From NCBI GenBank assembly GCA_903907865.1, contig CAIVPR010000092.1:1-64000 (forward strand): a stretch of DNA of 64,000 nt, given 5' to 3'. A program made the translations under genes and the position numbers. The stretch comes from an uncultured Acidobacteriia bacterium (GTDB lineage: Bacteria; Acidobacteriota; Terriglobia; Bryobacterales; Bryobacteraceae). Shown one piece after another: positions 45,567 to 54,697 of this stretch. The number at the start of each line of letters is the position of its first letter. Positions within the stretch are counted from its first letter, which is position 1. The notes beneath the pieces are model-generated. The model saw only the letters and a program-made list of their open reading frames with translations, ran no database searches and was not told the DNA's origin.

Positions 45567-46982
45567 ATGTCATTCCTCAACCTGTCCCTCGCCGAACTGG
45601 AGGATCTGAACCTCAACGCAAAAGAGCAGCGCAAGAAACGGGTTCCGATCGAAACCCTGCAGGAAGAGCGCCTGAAGTACCTCGCCGACAACCCCAGCAT
45701 CAAGGCCGTTGTCGTCATGTTCAGCGACCTTGAAGGCCGCCTGCACATGCTGGACTACGACAAGAAGTTCCTGCTCGGCAGCTACGACAACCTCACCTTC
45801 GACGGGTCGTCGATCCGCGGATTCACCGCCCAGAAGGAAAGCGATCTCCGCCTCCGCCTGGACTGGAACGCGTTCTACTGGGCCCCGGCCGACTTCATCG
45901 GCGCCGGCAAGGTGGTTGTGTTCGGCGAAGTCATCGACAAACAGGGCGGACCGTACATCGGCGACATGCGCGGCGTGCTGAAAAAGTATGCCGACGACAA
46001 GCGCGCTTCGGACAACTTCACCCTGAACGCTGCCAACGAGATCGAAGGCTTCCTGTTCGCGGGCTTGGACGCCGAGCGCCGCTACGCGGAAACCGGCAAG
46101 TTCGAGTACGTCAACACGGGCGGTTACTACCACTCGCTGCCAGGCGACCCGCTCCGCGTGTTCATCGACCGTGCCGCCGAAGTGCAGCGCGCGATGGGCT
46201 TCGAGAACGAAAAGGACCACCCGGAAGTCGCGCCGTCGCAGTTCGAGATCAACTACACGTACTCCGACGTCGTCACCGCCGCCGACCAGATCCAGCTCTA
46301 CAAGTTCCTCTGCCGCCAGGTTGCCCGCAACATGGGCCTGACCGCCAGCTTCCTGCCGAAGCCGGTTGTCGGCGTCAACGGCAGCGGCATGCACACCAAC
46401 GTGTCGGTCTCCCAAGGCAAGAAGAACCTGTTCTGGGATCCGCAGGGTGAAGAGAAGATCAGCCCGTTCGCGTGGAACTTCGTGGACAAGATCCTGACCC
46501 ACGGCAACGACATCTGCTTGGTGCTGAACCCGAGCGTCAACGCCTACCGCCGCCTCGACCCGCACTTCGAAGCCCCGAACCAGATCATCGCCTCGGCGGT
46601 TGACCGTGGCTCGATGGTCCGTGTGCCGATCGGGAACGAGCGCAGCTCGCGCATCGAAGTCCGCGCGGTTGCCCCGGACGCCAACCCCTACATGGTGCTC
46701 TACAGCGTGTTCAAGACGGGCCTCGACGGCAACGTCAGCACCCTGAAGAACCTCCGCACCGCCAAGCGCTTCCTGCCGGACAACATCTACGACGCCATGG
46801 ACAACTTCGCCGCGGCTCCGTGGACGACCGAGCTGTTCAGCAAGGAAGTCAAGGCCCGTTACGTGGACCTGAAGAAGGGCTCCGCCGACCGTTGCGCCCG
46901 CCTTCTGGGCACCATCGTCAAGACCCCGGAAATCCAGTTCCACCACGAGGTCTACAACCAATACCTCTGGAACCAGTTCTAG
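45567..46982 (+). CDS. glnA: Glutamine synthetase type I
   Basis: 471 residues. It makes glutamine from glutamate, ammonia and ATP. Catalytic features include FDGSSIRGF, EIEGFLF in place of the usual E-x-E pattern, NGSGMHTNVS and RSSRIEVRA. The loop that carries the adenylylated Tyr in enteric GlnA (NLYDLP) reads NIYDAMD here, so adenylylation is uncertain. The start is ATG 45567. A strong terminator follows the stop. Confidence 0.92.
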   Translation: MSFLNLSLAELEDLNLNAKEQRKKRVPIETLQEERLKYLADNPSIKAVVVMFSDLEGRLHMLDYDKKFLLGSYDNLTFDGSSIRGFTAQKESDLRLRLDWNAFYWAPADFIGAGKVVVFGEVIDKQGGPYIGDMRGVLKKYADDKRASDNFTLNAANEIEGFLFAGLDAERRYAETGKFEYVNTGGYYHSLPGDPLRVFIDRAAEVQRAMGFENEKDHPEVAPSQFEINYTYSDVVTAADQIQLYKFLCRQVARNMGLTASFLPKPVVGVNGSGMHTNVSVSQGKKNLFWDPQGEEKISPFAWNFVDKILTHGNDICLVLNPSVNAYRRLDPHFEAPNQIIASAVDRGSMVRVPIGNERSSRIEVRAVAPDANPYMVLYSVFKTGLDGNVSTLKNLRTAKRFLPDNIYDAMDNFAAAPWTTELFSKEVKARYVDLKKGSADRCARLLGTIVKTPEIQFHHEVYNQYLWNQF

Positions 46983-47003
46983 GCTCCAGCCAAGAAGGAA
47001 GAG

Positions 47004-47033
47004 AAGCCCCGGCGGAAACGCCGGGGCTTTTCT
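47004..47033 (+). terminator. Rho-independent terminator after glnA
   Basis: Perfect 11-bp stem AAGCCCCGGCG / CGCCGGGGCTT with a GAAA loop and a T-rich tail (TTCTATTTC). On the minus strand it also directly follows the stop of the gene ending at 47032, so it can serve both directions. Confidence 0.85.
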
Positions 47034-48249
47034 ATTTCGGACGAACCTGTTTCTCCAGCGCCGCCGCGCACTTGGACAGGGAGGCGCTCAAATTCAGGTT
47101 GCCGCTTTCAGCCGAATACAGGACAGCCGGCTGGCCTTGGTTCCACTCGAACAGGCAAACGGTTGGATCGGTGGCCAGATAAGCTTCGTGCGCCTCCCGC
47201 AGCACCTGCTCGGGCTTGCGGTTGGGGAAGGCGGTCAGCACTCGGTTGAGTCGGCCGAGGGCGGCCTCGAAGCCTTGGCGGGCCTCGGGTGAAAGCGGGC
47301 TGGCGACCATCTTCTGCGCCTCGCGAGCCGCGCTCGGACCGGATGGCATGGAAACGTTGGACAGTGCCGCGCCCGGCAAAGACAGCCCTGTAACAGGCGC
47401 GGCGGCAGCGGATGACGGCACTGCAACCTTCCCGATCGCGCCGCCCGGATTTTTGGGTGCTTGCACGGCAACAGCCCGGTCATTCGCCGGAACTTCCCGC
47501 TTCGGCATGCTGACCCATGTGGTCAGTGCGGCCAGAATTGCCGCGGCGGTCGCCGAAGCGGCGGCCAATCGGACATTCGGCCTCGCGCCGTTTGCTGCTG
47601 CCGCCTCCGCCGTGGCGACGCGAGCCATCGCGCCCTGGACATCCTTCTGCAAGTTGGCGATCTTGGCGGACGACTGCGCCGATTCCATCCGCCTCGCCCG
47701 TGTTTCCAAGTTTCGCTGTTGCTCGACCTCGTGCAGCTGGCTGCGCATCCGGGCGTTGTCGGCCTTCCGCTCGGCCTGGGCCCGCTCCAGCAGCTTCTGC
47801 GTCTTGACCCACTCCTTGCGGACCTTCTCGATCTCCGGATCCGGCTCCATCTGGGCTCGGAGTTCCGACCGGGCATCGAGCCGGACGATCTTCCCAGCAT
47901 CGAGATCCCGCTCTGGCTGTTCGGGCATGGGGAGGTTTGGCCCGTACCGCAACTTCGACTTAAGACTCGAAGCCTCTTCTTTGGAGGCATCCAGTTCCAA
48001 GGTCAGTTCGGTCACCGAGATGGCTGCGTTCAACAAAGCTTGATCGCGCTCGTCAAGCATCTGGCGCAACGCGGCGACTTCATCGCCAGCACCGGGATAG
48101 TCGACATCGGCGGCGGCAATGCCCTCCCAAGCCAGACCTTCGTGGGCCAGCCCCCCGTGGGTAAAGTCTTCCCGAGTAACGGTCAACGCCGTCTCGGGCA
48201 ATACCTCCGGATTCAGAACCGCAGTGGACAAGGTTTCCTCACGTTCCAT
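47032..48249 (-). CDS. Coiled-coil protein with one membrane segment
   Basis: 405 residues starting MEREETLSTAVL. Residues about 60-220 are rich in Glu, Lys, Ala, Gln and predict a long coiled coil. A hydrophobic helix near 225-250 is followed by an Ala/Pro/Gly linker and a C-terminal domain with two cysteines (VCLFEW, SKCAAAL). No family is recognised. The topology suggests a cytoplasmic coiled coil and a periplasmic tail. It lies 25 bases after the PfkB gene, so it may be the last gene of the efflux transcript. Confidence 0.65.
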   Translation of the reverse strand: MEREETLSTAVLNPEVLPETALTVTREDFTHGGLAHEGLAWEGIAAADVDYPGAGDEVAALRQMLDERDQALLNAAISVTELTLELDASKEEASSLKSKLRYGPNLPMPEQPERDLDAGKIVRLDARSELRAQMEPDPEIEKVRKEWVKTQKLLERAQAERKADNARMRSQLHEVEQQRNLETRARRMESAQSSAKIANLQKDVQGAMARVATAEAAAANGARPNVRLAAASATAAAILAALTTWVSMPKREVPANDRAVAVQAPKNPGGAIGKVAVPSSAAAAPVTGLSLPGAALSNVSMPSGPSAAREAQKMVASPLSPEARQGFEAALGRLNRVLTAFPNRKPEQVLREAHEAYLATDPTVCLFEWNQGQPAVLYSAESGNLNLSASLSKCAAALEKQVRPK

Positions 48250-48274
48250 ACATCGGCGGAACGGGGGAAAAACT

Positions 48275-49201
48275 TTAGCCCTGTCGCGACAACCATTCCG
48301 CGGTCGTGTCCCAATCCCGGACACCCGTGGTCGCGCCCACCTTGCGCACGGCGAACGCCCCCACCGCATTGGCAAACCGCGCCGATTCCTCCAACGAAAG
48401 ACCGCGCTGCAGTCCGGCCACGAAACCACCCGAAAAACAGTCCCCCGCCCCGGTCGTGTCCACGGCGTCGACCGCGTGGCCCGGAATGTACGTCCCGTTT
48501 GCCCAGCACCCGCGCGGACCGAGCTTGATCACAATATTCGTGGCACCGAGGTCCCGCAACGCCCGTGCCGCGTCGGCGGGTTCCGAAAAGCCGGTCAGCA
48601 GCCGGGCCTCGTCCTCGTTCATAAGGGTGTAGTCGGACCACGGCAGACTCGGAGCCAGCACTTTCATCCACTCGCCCTCGGTATCCCACTGGGTGTCGAG
48701 GGAGGTCCGCAACCCCGCCTGCTTGGCCCTTTTCAGGAACTCTGGCGCGACCTTGCGCAGATGCCGCATCCGGTACACCGCCGCCAAGTGGAAATGGGTC
48801 GCTCCGGCTGGCAATTCAAAGGGCCGAAACTCCTCCGACGCCGCCCCCAATTGGTACAGCAGCGCACGCTGGGCATTGCGGCGCACCAGGGAAATAGCGA
48901 TGGAAGTGGGAGCATCCACCAACTGCGCTCCCGACACGTCGACTCCGACGCGCTTCAACCGCGCTAGAACGTCCTCGCCGGTCGCGTCCTGGCCAACAAG
49001 TGTCACCAGCGAGACGGGAATTCCCAACGTCGCCAGCGTGTACGACGTCGTCCCGGCATTGCCGCCAAGGGTCTGCACCACCTCGTCGATCAAGGTGGTC
49101 GCCTCCCAGCGGACCTCCTCGACCGGCCGGGCCGAAATATCGAAGACCACGTTGCCGCAGACCACCACGCGGTCGAGGCTCACAGCGAGGCTCCTGCGCA
49201 T
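48275..49201 (-). CDS. PfkB family carbohydrate kinase
   Basis: 308 residues of ribokinase fold: N-terminal GNVVFDI and LGGNAGTTSYTLATLG, the catalytic DTTGAGDCFSGGF with Asp base, and FAVRKVGA at the end. The family phosphorylates sugars, nucleosides or similar alcohols with ATP, and the substrate is not evident. It lies 23 bases after the TolC gene and may be co-transcribed. Confidence 0.9.
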   Translation of the reverse strand: MRRSLAVSLDRVVVCGNVVFDISARPVEEVRWEATTLIDEVVQTLGGNAGTTSYTLATLGIPVSLVTLVGQDATGEDVLARLKRVGVDVSGAQLVDAPTSIAISLVRRNAQRALLYQLGAASEEFRPFELPAGATHFHLAAVYRMRHLRKVAPEFLKRAKQAGLRTSLDTQWDTEGEWMKVLAPSLPWSDYTLMNEDEARLLTGFSEPADAARALRDLGATNIVIKLGPRGCWANGTYIPGHAVDAVDTTGAGDCFSGGFVAGLQRGLSLEESARFANAVGAFAVRKVGATTGVRDWDTTAEWLSRQG

Positions 49202-49224
49202 TTCCGAGTCTCCATTTTTCTACC

Positions 49225-50901
49225 CTACCGCGTTTTCGGCATTTCCAGCACCATGCCCAACCCGTCCAGCAGGGTCCAAGTCGCCCGCTGGTAGTTCACG
49301 AAGGCCTGCTGGTAGGCCACGTGGGCGTTCAGCACCGAACTCTCGGAGGCGGAAAGCCGAGACTGCGAATCGAGCACTTCGAAGGCCGTGATGGTCCCCA
49401 ATTCGTACTTCTGTTGCTCGGCCTCGACGTTCTTGCGCGCCAAATCGCGGGCGATGGTGGACGCTTCAATGGTGGCGTTGGCGAGGTCCAGCGCGTTGAT
49501 CGCCACGCGGACATCCTGGATGATCTGCTGCTCCACCTGCCGCTCGGTGTACTGGTCGCGGGTCTTGGCGATCAGGGCATCGGCCAGTTGGACCCTCGCG
49601 GAAGTGCTACGCAGAGGCAAATTCAACTGCAAGCCGGCCCCGTAGGTGGGCGAGTTGAAGCCGAAGATCTGGCTGAGGGTGTCGCCCAAGCCGCCGGAAA
49701 CCGTGCCGCCCGCCGTAATCCCCAGATTGCCGTTGGGACGCACCTGATGTCCGGCCAAGCCCAGCCCGGAACCTTGCAGGCTCAGGTCGAGGCGCGGCGT
49801 CATCAAGTTACGCGCGATACGGGCGTTCAGGTCGTCCACAGTGACGCGCCGGTGTGCGGCATCCAGCTCCGGCCGGACACGCATGGCGGCCCCCAGTGCC
49901 TCCTCGAACTTCAAGATCTTGGTGCGGTCCGGAAGCTGGGCCGGGTTGTCCGCAAGCTGGATCGCCACGGCCCGTAGTTCCGGCGACAGATCAGCGCCGA
50001 TCAGGCGTTTCAGGCCATCCAACGCGGCCTGATAGGCGAACTGGGCCGCAACGAGGTCCCGCTTGCGCTCCGCCACCTGCGTTTCGGACTGGTAAATGTC
50101 GAGGCTCGCTAGCGCGCCCAAGTCGAGCGCCAGCTTGTCGTGGTCATACGACTTCTGGGCGAGGGCCAGAGTGTTTTCCAGCACCTTCACGTTGTCGCGG
50201 GCGCGGATGGCATCCCAATACTGCCCCGCTGCCTGGGCAACCACATCCGCGATGCGGGCCTCGCTCTGGCGCGACGTGATGGTCAGCTGCGTCCGGGCAA
50301 TCTGGATCGGAGCCTTGAACTGGATCCCGTTGCGGTTCTGCAACAGCGGCTGCGTGAAGCTGAAGTTCATCGCGCCGGAGATGCTGGGATTGAATAAGTT
50401 GAACGCGCTGTTGGTGGAACTGCGGGAGGTGGTGAATCCGACGCTGCCCGTCTGCCCGGTTGGCAGGAGCTGCGAGAAATTGACATTCGAATTCTGCGTC
50501 AAGCTGCTGAGGGTGGATGCGCCCGCGATCTGGGTGAATTGCGGCTGCACGGCGCGCACCGAGTTGAACCCCATCGAAAGCGACGGGTCGAAGACCGCGT
50601 TCGCCGACTTGATCTGCTCGGCGGCAGTATAGACGTCCAGCCGCGTGATGTTGATTTCGGTGGAATTCCGCAACACCAGTTCGAGGAATTCCTTCAGCGT
50701 CAGCCCCAGCTTGCCGTCGACGACGCGCTCGGCAAGCCCCTTCACCTCCCGAATCTGGATGGTTTCCGGATAAAACCGACGTTCGATCCAGCGTGCGACG
50801 GGGGTTGGAACCGCCGCGCGCAGGGCGTCCGCCGGGTCGGAGGCGTGGACCGCACTGGCCACCCCCACGAGAATCGCAACTGCAGCAAGGTTCCTATTCA
50901 T
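49225..50901 (-). CDS. TolC family outer membrane efflux protein
   Basis: 558 residues with a signal peptide ending AVHAS and two long helical repeats typical of the TolC/OEP family (for example YEISTVL-type helices and the DALIAKTRDQYTERQVEQQI segment). It forms the outer-membrane exit duct of a tripartite exporter. ATG 50901 overlaps the permease stop by eight bases, which couples the two. Confidence 0.9.
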   Translation of the reverse strand: MNRNLAAVAILVGVASAVHASDPADALRAAVPTPVARWIERRFYPETIQIREVKGLAERVVDGKLGLTLKEFLELVLRNSTEINITRLDVYTAAEQIKSANAVFDPSLSMGFNSVRAVQPQFTQIAGASTLSSLTQNSNVNFSQLLPTGQTGSVGFTTSRSSTNSAFNLFNPSISGAMNFSFTQPLLQNRNGIQFKAPIQIARTQLTITSRQSEARIADVVAQAAGQYWDAIRARDNVKVLENTLALAQKSYDHDKLALDLGALASLDIYQSETQVAERKRDLVAAQFAYQAALDGLKRLIGADLSPELRAVAIQLADNPAQLPDRTKILKFEEALGAAMRVRPELDAAHRRVTVDDLNARIARNLMTPRLDLSLQGSGLGLAGHQVRPNGNLGITAGGTVSGGLGDTLSQIFGFNSPTYGAGLQLNLPLRSTSARVQLADALIAKTRDQYTERQVEQQIIQDVRVAINALDLANATIEASTIARDLARKNVEAEQQKYELGTITAFEVLDSQSRLSASESSVLNAHVAYQQAFVNYQRATWTLLDGLGMVLEMPKTR

Positions 50902-52141
50902 AACGAAGAGCTTCAATTGGATTGATCCGGGACGCCTTCCTCGCCGGGTAGATGCCGAATGCCAAACCGACCGCCACCGAGACCCCGAACGCGATCCCGA
51001 TCGAGGACGGCGTCACGATGGTCTTCCATTCCGCTGCCACCGCGATCAGCCACGAAAGGAAGTAGCCGAAAGCGATGCCCACAATGCCGCCTCCGATGGA
51101 GATCAGGACCGATTCGAACAGGAACTGGCGCACGATATCGCCCCGGCGGGCACCGATGGAGCGACGGATGCCGATCTCGCGCGTGCGCTCCAGCACCGTG
51201 GCCAGCACGATGTTCATGATGCCGATGCCGCCGACCAGCAGGGAAATCGCGGCGATCGCCACCATCACGTAGGTGAAGATTGATTGCGACCGCTGCTGCT
51301 CGGCCAAGAGTTCGGCCGGGATGGTCACGACGAAGTCCGCGATCTTGTGGTGGGTCGAACTCAGGATCGCGGTCACGACCTTGGCTGCGGCCATGCTGTC
51401 GGCCCCCACCTTCAACCGGATGTCGACGCCGTCCAATTCGTCCTTCAGATTGCCGCTACGGTCGAAGAAGCGGTACTGGAAGGTGTTCAGCGGGATGTAG
51501 ATGATGAAGTTGGGGTCCTGCGACTGCGCCGTTCCCGAACCCGAGCTCACCTGGTCCTTGAGCACGCCCACGACCTTCAGCCAAGTGTCGTTGACCTTGA
51601 TGAACTTGCCGACAGCCTCGCCGTACCCCAGGATCGCAACCTTGGCGCGCTCGCCCAGCACGCAGACGGCGGCGCTGGCCTCGTCGTGGGTGGGGCTGAA
51701 CTGCGTGCCCTCGGCAAACTTCCAGTTGTGGATGGCCGAGTAGGCGGGCCGGACGCCGTACAGTTCCGGCAGGTCCGGCGCGGGCTTGGGGAAGACTTGG
51801 GCTGGATGCAGGGAACGGCGGGCGGAGATCAGTTCCAGATCCTCCACGTTGGCCTGCAGGACCCGGACGTCGCGCTCGTTCAGGCCGGGGGAGGCGCGGC
51901 GGCGCTGCTGCATTTCCTGGTCGCTGGTGGCGGGACGGGCCTCGATCAGCAGGTTGCGGACGCCGAGGGTCTCGATGAACCGCAGCGACTCCTCCTTCGC
52001 GCCGGCCCCGATGGCGAGCATGCCGATCACCGCGCCCACGCCGAAGATGATGCCGAGCGCGGTCAAGACCGTACGCGTCTTCTGCGCCCAAAGGTTGGTC
52101 GCGGCGAGGCCGAAATCGGAGGCGTAGCGGATCAGGATCAT
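50894..52141 (-). CDS. MacB/FtsX-type ABC transporter permease
   Basis: 415 residues with one N-terminal transmembrane helix (TALGIIFGVGAVIGMLAIG), a large periplasmic MacB-PCD domain and three C-terminal helices around GGIGIMNIVLATVLERTREIG and GVSVAVGLAFGIYPA. These permeases need a separate or fused ATPase and work mechanically from the periplasm. No ATPase gene is found in the operon. The partners here are three HlyD-type adaptors upstream and TolC downstream. Confidence 0.9.
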   Translation of the reverse strand: MILIRYASDFGLAATNLWAQKTRTVLTALGIIFGVGAVIGMLAIGAGAKEESLRFIETLGVRNLLIEARPATSDQEMQQRRRASPGLNERDVRVLQANVEDLELISARRSLHPAQVFPKPAPDLPELYGVRPAYSAIHNWKFAEGTQFSPTHDEASAAVCVLGERAKVAILGYGEAVGKFIKVNDTWLKVVGVLKDQVSSGSGTAQSQDPNFIIYIPLNTFQYRFFDRSGNLKDELDGVDIRLKVGADSMAAAKVVTAILSSTHHKIADFVVTIPAELLAEQQRSQSIFTYVMVAIAAISLLVGGIGIMNIVLATVLERTREIGIRRSIGARRGDIVRQFLFESVLISIGGGIVGIAFGYFLSWLIAVAAEWKTIVTPSSIGIAFGVSVAVGLAFGIYPARKASRINPIEALRYE

Positions 52142-52145
52142 TGGG

Positions 52146-53441
52146 TTATTTCGGCAGAGCCTGCATCGCGCCGCCTTGGGCGGCCTTCTTCTTCGCCAAC
52201 TCGGTGGGATTCGAGAGGGCCACCAACTGGCCTTCGGCGAGGCCCGTGACCACGATCCGCATCTCGTTGCGTCGCACCAGCGTCACCGGCTTCACCACGA
52301 AACCGCCGCCCCGCTCCTGGACGTAGACGAACGACTTGCCGTCGCTCTCGAACAGAGCTTGGGCGGGGAGCGACAGCACACCCTTCATCTGGTCGGTGGT
52401 GATGATGATGTTCGAACTCATGCCAGGCCGGAGCTCCACGGAGGGATCCTCAATGGCGACCTTGCATTCGAAGACACGGTTCCAAGCCGGTCCGCTGGTG
52501 CCGCCCATTTCCTTCACGCGTCCGGTGTACGGATGGCCGGGCACCGCCACGATGCGGATGCCGGTCCGCTGTCCGACCGAGATGTGGCCCCGGTCCAATT
52601 CGCTGATCTTGGCCGCGATTTCCCAATTCCGCAAGTCCGGGATCTCCGCCACGGCCATGCCGGGCCGGACCGTGTCGCCCACCTGATAGGCGGGCATCTG
52701 CATGCCGAAATAGACGTTGTTCTGGTTGGTGTTGGGGCGGATGGAGACGTAGCCGTCGCGGTGGGCGCGGAGCGTCATGGCCTCGATGTTCTCCCGCGCG
52801 GTGCGGGCCTGCGACTCGGCGCGCCGACGGGCGGCTTCCTGAACCTTGATCGCCGCATCGTCCGTAGCCTTGCGGTTCGTGATGTTGTGGGTGAGCTGGG
52901 TTAGCCGGTCTTTGGCCGCATCGAGCGCCAGCACGTTTTGACGCGCCGTGATCGCGGGAAGCAGGGGATTCTTGCGGACCTCAAGCTCGGCCAGCTTCAC
53001 ATCGTCGGCGGCCTTTGTCAGCGCGTAGCGGTCCTCTTCCTCCTGGGCGTCGTCGGCGGCGCGGGTGTAGCGGAGGCGCTCCTCGGTCTCGGAGAGATCG
53101 TCCTGGGCTTCGCGGAGGCGGTACTCCTGCTCGGTGGTGTCAAAATCTGCCACGATGTCGCCGGCCTTGACCTCGGCACCGCTGTCCCTGAGGGACGTCA
53201 AGTGCATGTCGAGGCCGCCCGTCATAGGAGCGATGAGGGTTTCGGGATTGCCGCCCCGCAGTTCGCCACGCGCCGAGACTTCCAGCGTGACATCGCCCCG
53301 GACCACCTTGGCGGTCGGGATTACCTCGGTCTTGGTGCCGGTGATATCCTTCCAAGCGCGCATGGCGTAGAGCGCTGCGGCGGTCGAGATGGCGGCGAAC
53401 ACGAGCAGACCGGCGCCCCAGCGGATCCACTTGCTCCTCAT
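52146..53441 (-). CDS. HlyD/MacA-type membrane fusion protein (third)
   Basis: 431 residues with an N-terminal signal anchor (LLVFAAISTAAALYAM), a long coiled coil (about 110-240) and a C-terminal beta-barrel segment with EIPDLRNWEIAAKISELDRG and TGRVKEMGG. Members link an inner-membrane pump to TolC. The start overlaps the stop of the preceding adaptor by ATGA, and it lies 4 bases before the permease. Confidence 0.88.
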   Translation of the reverse strand: MRSKWIRWGAGLLVFAAISTAAALYAMRAWKDITGTKTEVIPTAKVVRGDVTLEVSARGELRGGNPETLIAPMTGGLDMHLTSLRDSGAEVKAGDIVADFDTTEQEYRLREAQDDLSETEERLRYTRAADDAQEEEDRYALTKAADDVKLAELEVRKNPLLPAITARQNVLALDAAKDRLTQLTHNITNRKATDDAAIKVQEAARRRAESQARTARENIEAMTLRAHRDGYVSIRPNTNQNNVYFGMQMPAYQVGDTVRPGMAVAEIPDLRNWEIAAKISELDRGHISVGQRTGIRIVAVPGHPYTGRVKEMGGTSGPAWNRVFECKVAIEDPSVELRPGMSSNIIITTDQMKGVLSLPAQALFESDGKSFVYVQERGGGFVVKPVTLVRRNEMRIVVTGLAEGQLVALSNPTELAKKKAAQGGAMQALPK

Positions 53442-54697
53442 TTGGGGTCCTTGGCCTGGAGGCCCCCGTTGGGGTCCTTTGGCGGCTCAGCCAGCGCCAC
53501 GATGGTCCCGCCGGCGATTCCCGTCACCGCCACTTCGTCCAAGTTCCGGGCCGACACCTGCACGAACGTCGGCAGATACTTCGCGCCATCCTTGACGTAG
53601 ACCGCTGGCTTGCCGGTGATCGTGAAAAGTGCCTTGGTGGGAATGCTGACCGCGTCCGCAATGCGCTTCTCGATGAAATCGACTGCGGCGTTCATGCCCG
53701 GCCGCATTCGGGGGTCGGGGTTTTCCAGCGCCGCGTAAGCACGGAAACTGCGGGTCGGGGGCCACTCGTTGAAACTCTGCTCGGTGAGCGGGGTGATGCT
53801 GGCGATGTGCGCGCGCACTACTTTTTCCGGGAAAGCGTCCACATGGACGAGGGCCCGTGTACCCGGAGCGATCCGGCCCCGGTCCGCCTCCTCCACCTTG
53901 CTGTCCATTTCCAGAGTGCTCATCTCCGGAATCTCGGCGAGGATCTGTCCGGCTGCCACGTGGTCGCCCACCTTGAACGGCTGGGCGTTGAGCGACCCCT
54001 GCGAGTAGTTCGGCATGAAATTGATCACGCCGTTGAGCGGACTCTTGAGTTCCATCAGAGCCAGGTGCGACTGCGCCAATTCAATCAGCCGTTGCGCGTT
54101 GTCGCGTGCCCGCTCCAGAGCGGAAATCCGGGATTCGTAGGCCGTCCGGTGCGTGACCATGGCGGCCTCCTGCACGCGGAGGCGCTGTTCGGCGAGGCCG
54201 AGGTCGATCCGGCTCTCCTCGCCCTGGATCTTGCTCACGATGGCCTGCTTGGAGGCCTCCAACTTGGCCCGCTCCACGTTGTAGCGGGCGGTGGAAAGAT
54301 CGAGCTTGTCCTGGTCCTCGGTAATCCGGGACAGCGCGATGACTTGCTCCAAGGTGGACTGCGCCTGGTCCAAAATTGATTTGCGGTCCTTCAGTTCCTG
54401 CTCGGTACGGCTAGGGTCGAAGCGGATGAGGGCCTGGCCCTTCTTGATTTCGCTGCCGGCCGGGGCCAGCCAGACGATCTGAAGGTCGGAGATGTCCAAG
54501 GGTGCCGACAGTTGCCGCGAATGGTGGGCTTGGAGTTGGCCGCGGCAACGGATCAAGACGAGGAACTCGCCACGGTGGGCTGCGGCGACCGGGAGGTCGG
54601 AAACCTGTTTGGTTTTGCGGAATTCGCGGATCGCCATGCCGGAACCGACCAACACGAGCAAAAGGACAAAGCTCCTTACGACGCCGCGGATGCTCAC
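53438..54697 (-). CDS. HlyD/MacA-type membrane fusion protein (second)
   Basis: 419 residues with an N-terminal anchor (FVLLLVLVGSGMAI), coiled-coil hairpin (about 90-220) and lipoyl/beta-barrel parts (GDHVAAGQILAEIPEMSTLE). The start is GTG 54697 and overlaps the previous stop (GTGA). Differences from its neighbours in sequence suggest old divergence, not recent tandem duplication. Confidence 0.87.
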   Translation of the reverse strand: MSIRGVVRSFVLLLVLVGSGMAIREFRKTKQVSDLPVAAAHRGEFLVLIRCRGQLQAHHSRQLSAPLDISDLQIVWLAPAGSEIKKGQALIRFDPSRTEQELKDRKSILDQAQSTLEQVIALSRITEDQDKLDLSTARYNVERAKLEASKQAIVSKIQGEESRIDLGLAEQRLRVQEAAMVTHRTAYESRISALERARDNAQRLIELAQSHLALMELKSPLNGVINFMPNYSQGSLNAQPFKVGDHVAAGQILAEIPEMSTLEMDSKVEEADRGRIAPGTRALVHVDAFPEKVVRAHIASITPLTEQSFNEWPPTRSFRAYAALENPDPRMRPGMNAAVDFIEKRIADAVSIPTKALFTITGKPAVYVKDGAKYLPTFVQVSARNLDEVAVTGIAGGTIVALAEPPKDPNGGLQAKDPK

